Shown piece after piece: positions 62,100-64,000 of a stretch of 64,000 nt of DNA. Origin of the DNA: Neopusillimonas maritima (lineage in GTDB: Bacteria; Pseudomonadota; Gammaproteobacteria; Burkholderiales; Burkholderiaceae_B); NCBI RefSeq assembly GCF_003576595.1, contig NZ_NQOU01000006.1, positions 1 to 64,000 of the forward strand, in the 5' to 3' direction. Position numbers and translations under genes: made by a program. The notes beneath the pieces were generated by a model that was not told the DNA's origin, did not search any database, and was given only the letters and a program-made list of their open reading frames with translations. How positions within the stretch are numbered: position 1 is the stretch's first letter; every line of letters begins with the position of its first letter.

Positions 62100-63389
62100 A
62101 TGTCGCAGTCATTTCAGAAGGTTCATGCCATTACGGGCATGAAAGATGTATTGCCCGATGGCAGTGCGCAGTGGGAGCAGTTGGAAAAAATCGTCCGCGA
62201 GTGGTTGGCGGCATACGGTTATCGTAATATTCGTACCCCGGTGCTGGAGCACACGCGTTTGTTCGCGCGCGGTATCGGTGAAGTGACCGATATTGTCGAG
62301 AAGGAAATGTACTCCTTCACCGACGCGCTCAACGACGAGAAACTTACGCTGCGACCCGAGTTTACCGCCGGTATTGTGCGTGCCACGATTGAGCACAATC
62401 TGGTCTACGACCGACCACAACGCGTGTTTTCCATGGGGCCGGTTTTCCGCCACGAGAAGCCGCAGCGCGGGCGTTATCGTCAATTTCACCAAATTGATGT
62501 TGAAGCGTTGGGTTTGAAAGGCCCGGATGTGGATGCTGAGCTTATTGTGATGTTGGGGCGCTTGTGGAAAACGCTGGGGCTGAATGATGTGCGTCTGGAG
62601 TTGAATTCGCTGGGGCAGGCGGACGAACGTCTGCGGCATCGCGAAGCTTTGGTGGCTTATCTTGAACGGCACGTTGACGTGTTGGACGAAGAAGGGCGTC
62701 GTCGTATGTATACCAATCCTTTGCGTGTGCTGGACACAAAAAATCCAGCCATGCAGGAAATGGCCAATGGCGCCCCACGTTTATTTGATTTTTTGGGTAA
62801 CGAGACTCGTGCGCATTTCGACGGAGTTTGTGATCGTTTGAGCGACGCGGGTATCGCCTATTCTCTGAATCCAAGGCTGGTCCGTGGTCTTGATTACTAC
62901 AACCTTACCGTGTTTGAGTGGGTTACCGACCAACTTGGGGCTCAAGGCACCGTATGCGGTGGCGGCCGATACGATGGCCTGGTTGAACTGCTGGGGGGTA
63001 AGCCTACACCGGCGGTGGGTTTTGCGATCGGGATGGAGCGTTTGCTTGACTTGTGGTCGCAAAGCCGCCCGGCGATTGATACGCCGGAATGCCAGGTTTA
63101 TATGATTTATCAATCGGAACCCGCCCAGCGCATGTCGGCAACATTGGCCGAGCAGTTGCGCGATGCCGGCTTGCGCGTTATTGTCCATGCCGGCTCCAGC
63201 GGTTTTAAGTCGCAATTCAAGCGCGCCGACGCCAGTGGAGCGGTTGTGGCCGTCATTATTGGTGAGCAAGAACACCAGAATAATGAGGTCAGCATAAAAT
63301 GGCTGCGCGCTGATTTAATTGAAAACGATATTCAACAGGAAACGATTCCCGCAAATCGCCTGGTAGACGCAATAAAACAAAAGGTTTAA
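62100..63389 (+). CDS. hisS: Histidyl-tRNA synthetase
   Basis: The 429-residue class II synthetase starts MSQSFQKVHAITGMKDVLP and has LRPEFTAGIVRA, FRHEKPQRGRYRQFHQID, and the LVRGLDYYNLTVFEW block that recognises histidine. The ATG at 62100 has AGAGCAGG close upstream. It is preceded by ispG and followed by the YfgM gene after seven bases. Confidence 0.97.
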   Translation: MSQSFQKVHAITGMKDVLPDGSAQWEQLEKIVREWLAAYGYRNIRTPVLEHTRLFARGIGEVTDIVEKEMYSFTDALNDEKLTLRPEFTAGIVRATIEHNLVYDRPQRVFSMGPVFRHEKPQRGRYRQFHQIDVEALGLKGPDVDAELIVMLGRLWKTLGLNDVRLELNSLGQADERLRHREALVAYLERHVDVLDEEGRRRMYTNPLRVLDTKNPAMQEMANGAPRLFDFLGNETRAHFDGVCDRLSDAGIAYSLNPRLVRGLDYYNLTVFEWVTDQLGAQGTVCGGGRYDGLVELLGGKPTPAVGFAIGMERLLDLWSQSRPAIDTPECQVYMIYQSEPAQRMSATLAEQLRDAGLRVIVHAGSSGFKSQFKRADASGAVVAVIIGEQEHQNNEVSIKWLRADLIENDIQQETIPANRLVDAIKQKV

Positions 63390-63396
63390 AGAAAGA

Positions 63397-64000
63397 ATGG
63401 CATACGATCTGGAAGAACAGGAGAAACTAGACGCAATCCGGCAGTGGTGGGAGCGCTATGGCACGCTTATCGTAACTGTTTTGGTTGTTATTGCAGCATC
63501 GTTCGCGGGTTGGCGTGGTTGGCAATGGTATGAAACCAATCAGGCCAAGCAGGCCATGGGTTATTTTGAAGCCCTTGAAACGGCAGCCACGAATGAACAA
63601 AGTGAAGAATCTTTGGCCCGTGTGCGGGCGGCCAGCGAAACATTACGCGAGGATTTTCCCAAATCGGGTTATGCCTCGCGAGGCGCATTAGTGGCGGCAC
63701 GTGTATTGCAAGAGCGTGATGATTACGCCGGGGCCACGGAACAATTGAATTGGGTCATTGAACAAAGTGGCGATGCCGCGCTGGTGCCGTTGGCACGTTT
63801 GCGTCTGGCTGGTGTTTTGTTACAACAAAAGGAATATGACGCCGCGTTGAAAGCATTGGAAAACCCGCCAGAAGCGTTCGCAGCGCTTTATGCCGATCGT
63901 CGTGGCGATATTCTGGCGGCGCAAGGAAAGTCGGATGAAGCCAGGCAAGCATGGCAAAGTGCAGTGGAAACCTTGGGTGATGACCCCATGGTACAAATTA
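63397..64000 (+). CDS. YfgM-like periplasmic/ancillary translocon subunit (partial)
   Basis: The frame starts MAYDLEEQEKLDAIRQWWERY at 63397 with GAAAGA before it, and runs out of the window after about 201 codons. One membrane helix spans about residues 23-40 (TLIVTVLVVIAASFAGW), then TPR-like helices. This is the TPR_21/YfgM family, which works with SecYEG and PpiD. The order hisS-yfgM is conserved, and bamB would be expected next. Confidence 0.9.
   Translation, partial: MAYDLEEQEKLDAIRQWWERYGTLIVTVLVVIAASFAGWRGWQWYETNQAKQAMGYFEALETAATNEQSEESLARVRAASETLREDFPKSGYASRGALVAARVLQERDDYAGATEQLNWVIEQSGDAALVPLARLRLAGVLLQQKEYDAALKALENPPEAFAALYADRRGDILAAQGKSDEARQAWQSAVETLGDDPMVQI

Overview
The window reads as a chromosomal segment of a betaproteobacterium of the order Burkholderiales, most likely family Alcaligenaceae (Bordetella/Pusillimonas-like). 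This is inferred from protein families and gene order (maf-rlmH-rsfS-nadD-hemF-purD-yebC, rpsP-rimM-trmD, ndk-rlmN-HTH-ispG-hisS-yfgM), a short H-NS-family protein with the TWTGRGKxPxWI tail, and moderate GC content. No insertion sequence, phage gene, tRNA or CRISPR array was recognised.

Layout. 1-100: the 3' end of a 5S rRNA gene with its terminator, so an rRNA operon ends here. 120-16680: mostly housekeeping. A Tat-exported serine beta-lactamase-like protein is followed by a long leftward block (maf, pyk, rlmH, rsfS, nadD, hemF, purD, yebC), then a HerA-like ATPase, fbp, pepN, a DUF4136-type lipoprotein, an H-NS-like protein, a nitrilase-family amidase and tldD. 16681-23977: a compatible-solute island with the MarR-type regulator ectR, the ectoine/hydroxyectoine genes ectABCD, and a convergent ehuABCD uptake transporter. 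A 19-base box with 17 identities is shared by the ectR and ehuB promoters and is a candidate EctR operator. 23978-30030: aroG preceded by a complete Phe/Tyr attenuation leader, then an FAD-linked lactate/glycolate-type dehydrogenase, mnmA, a GST and purB. 30027-31526: three small unknown genes and an AT-rich spacer. 31527-40324: a compact type IVb (R64/thin-pilus type) pilus operon with a TcpQ-domain lipoprotein, PilN, PilO, PilP, PilQ, PilR, PilS and PilV, but no peptidase, transglycosylase or shufflon recombinase. 40369-50893: a complete purine catabolic island (puuD, uraH, GntR regulator, puuE, uraD, alc, allA, xdhABC) that would carry hypoxanthine/xanthine through urate and allantoin to glyoxylate and urea. 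50952-64000: translation and core genes (alaS, a TusA-like gene, rpsP, rimM, trmD, valS, ndk, rlmN, a RodZ-like HTH protein, ispG, hisS and the start of yfgM).

How the parts work together. The ect/ehu block links synthesis and recapture of ectoines, apparently under one regulator. The purine block is split by a divergent promoter region holding a perfect 16-base palindrome next to a GntR regulator. aroG seems to be controlled by ribosome-mediated attenuation, the clearest regulatory discovery in the window. The pilus operon is the main accessory element and probably depends on a prepilin peptidase encoded elsewhere.
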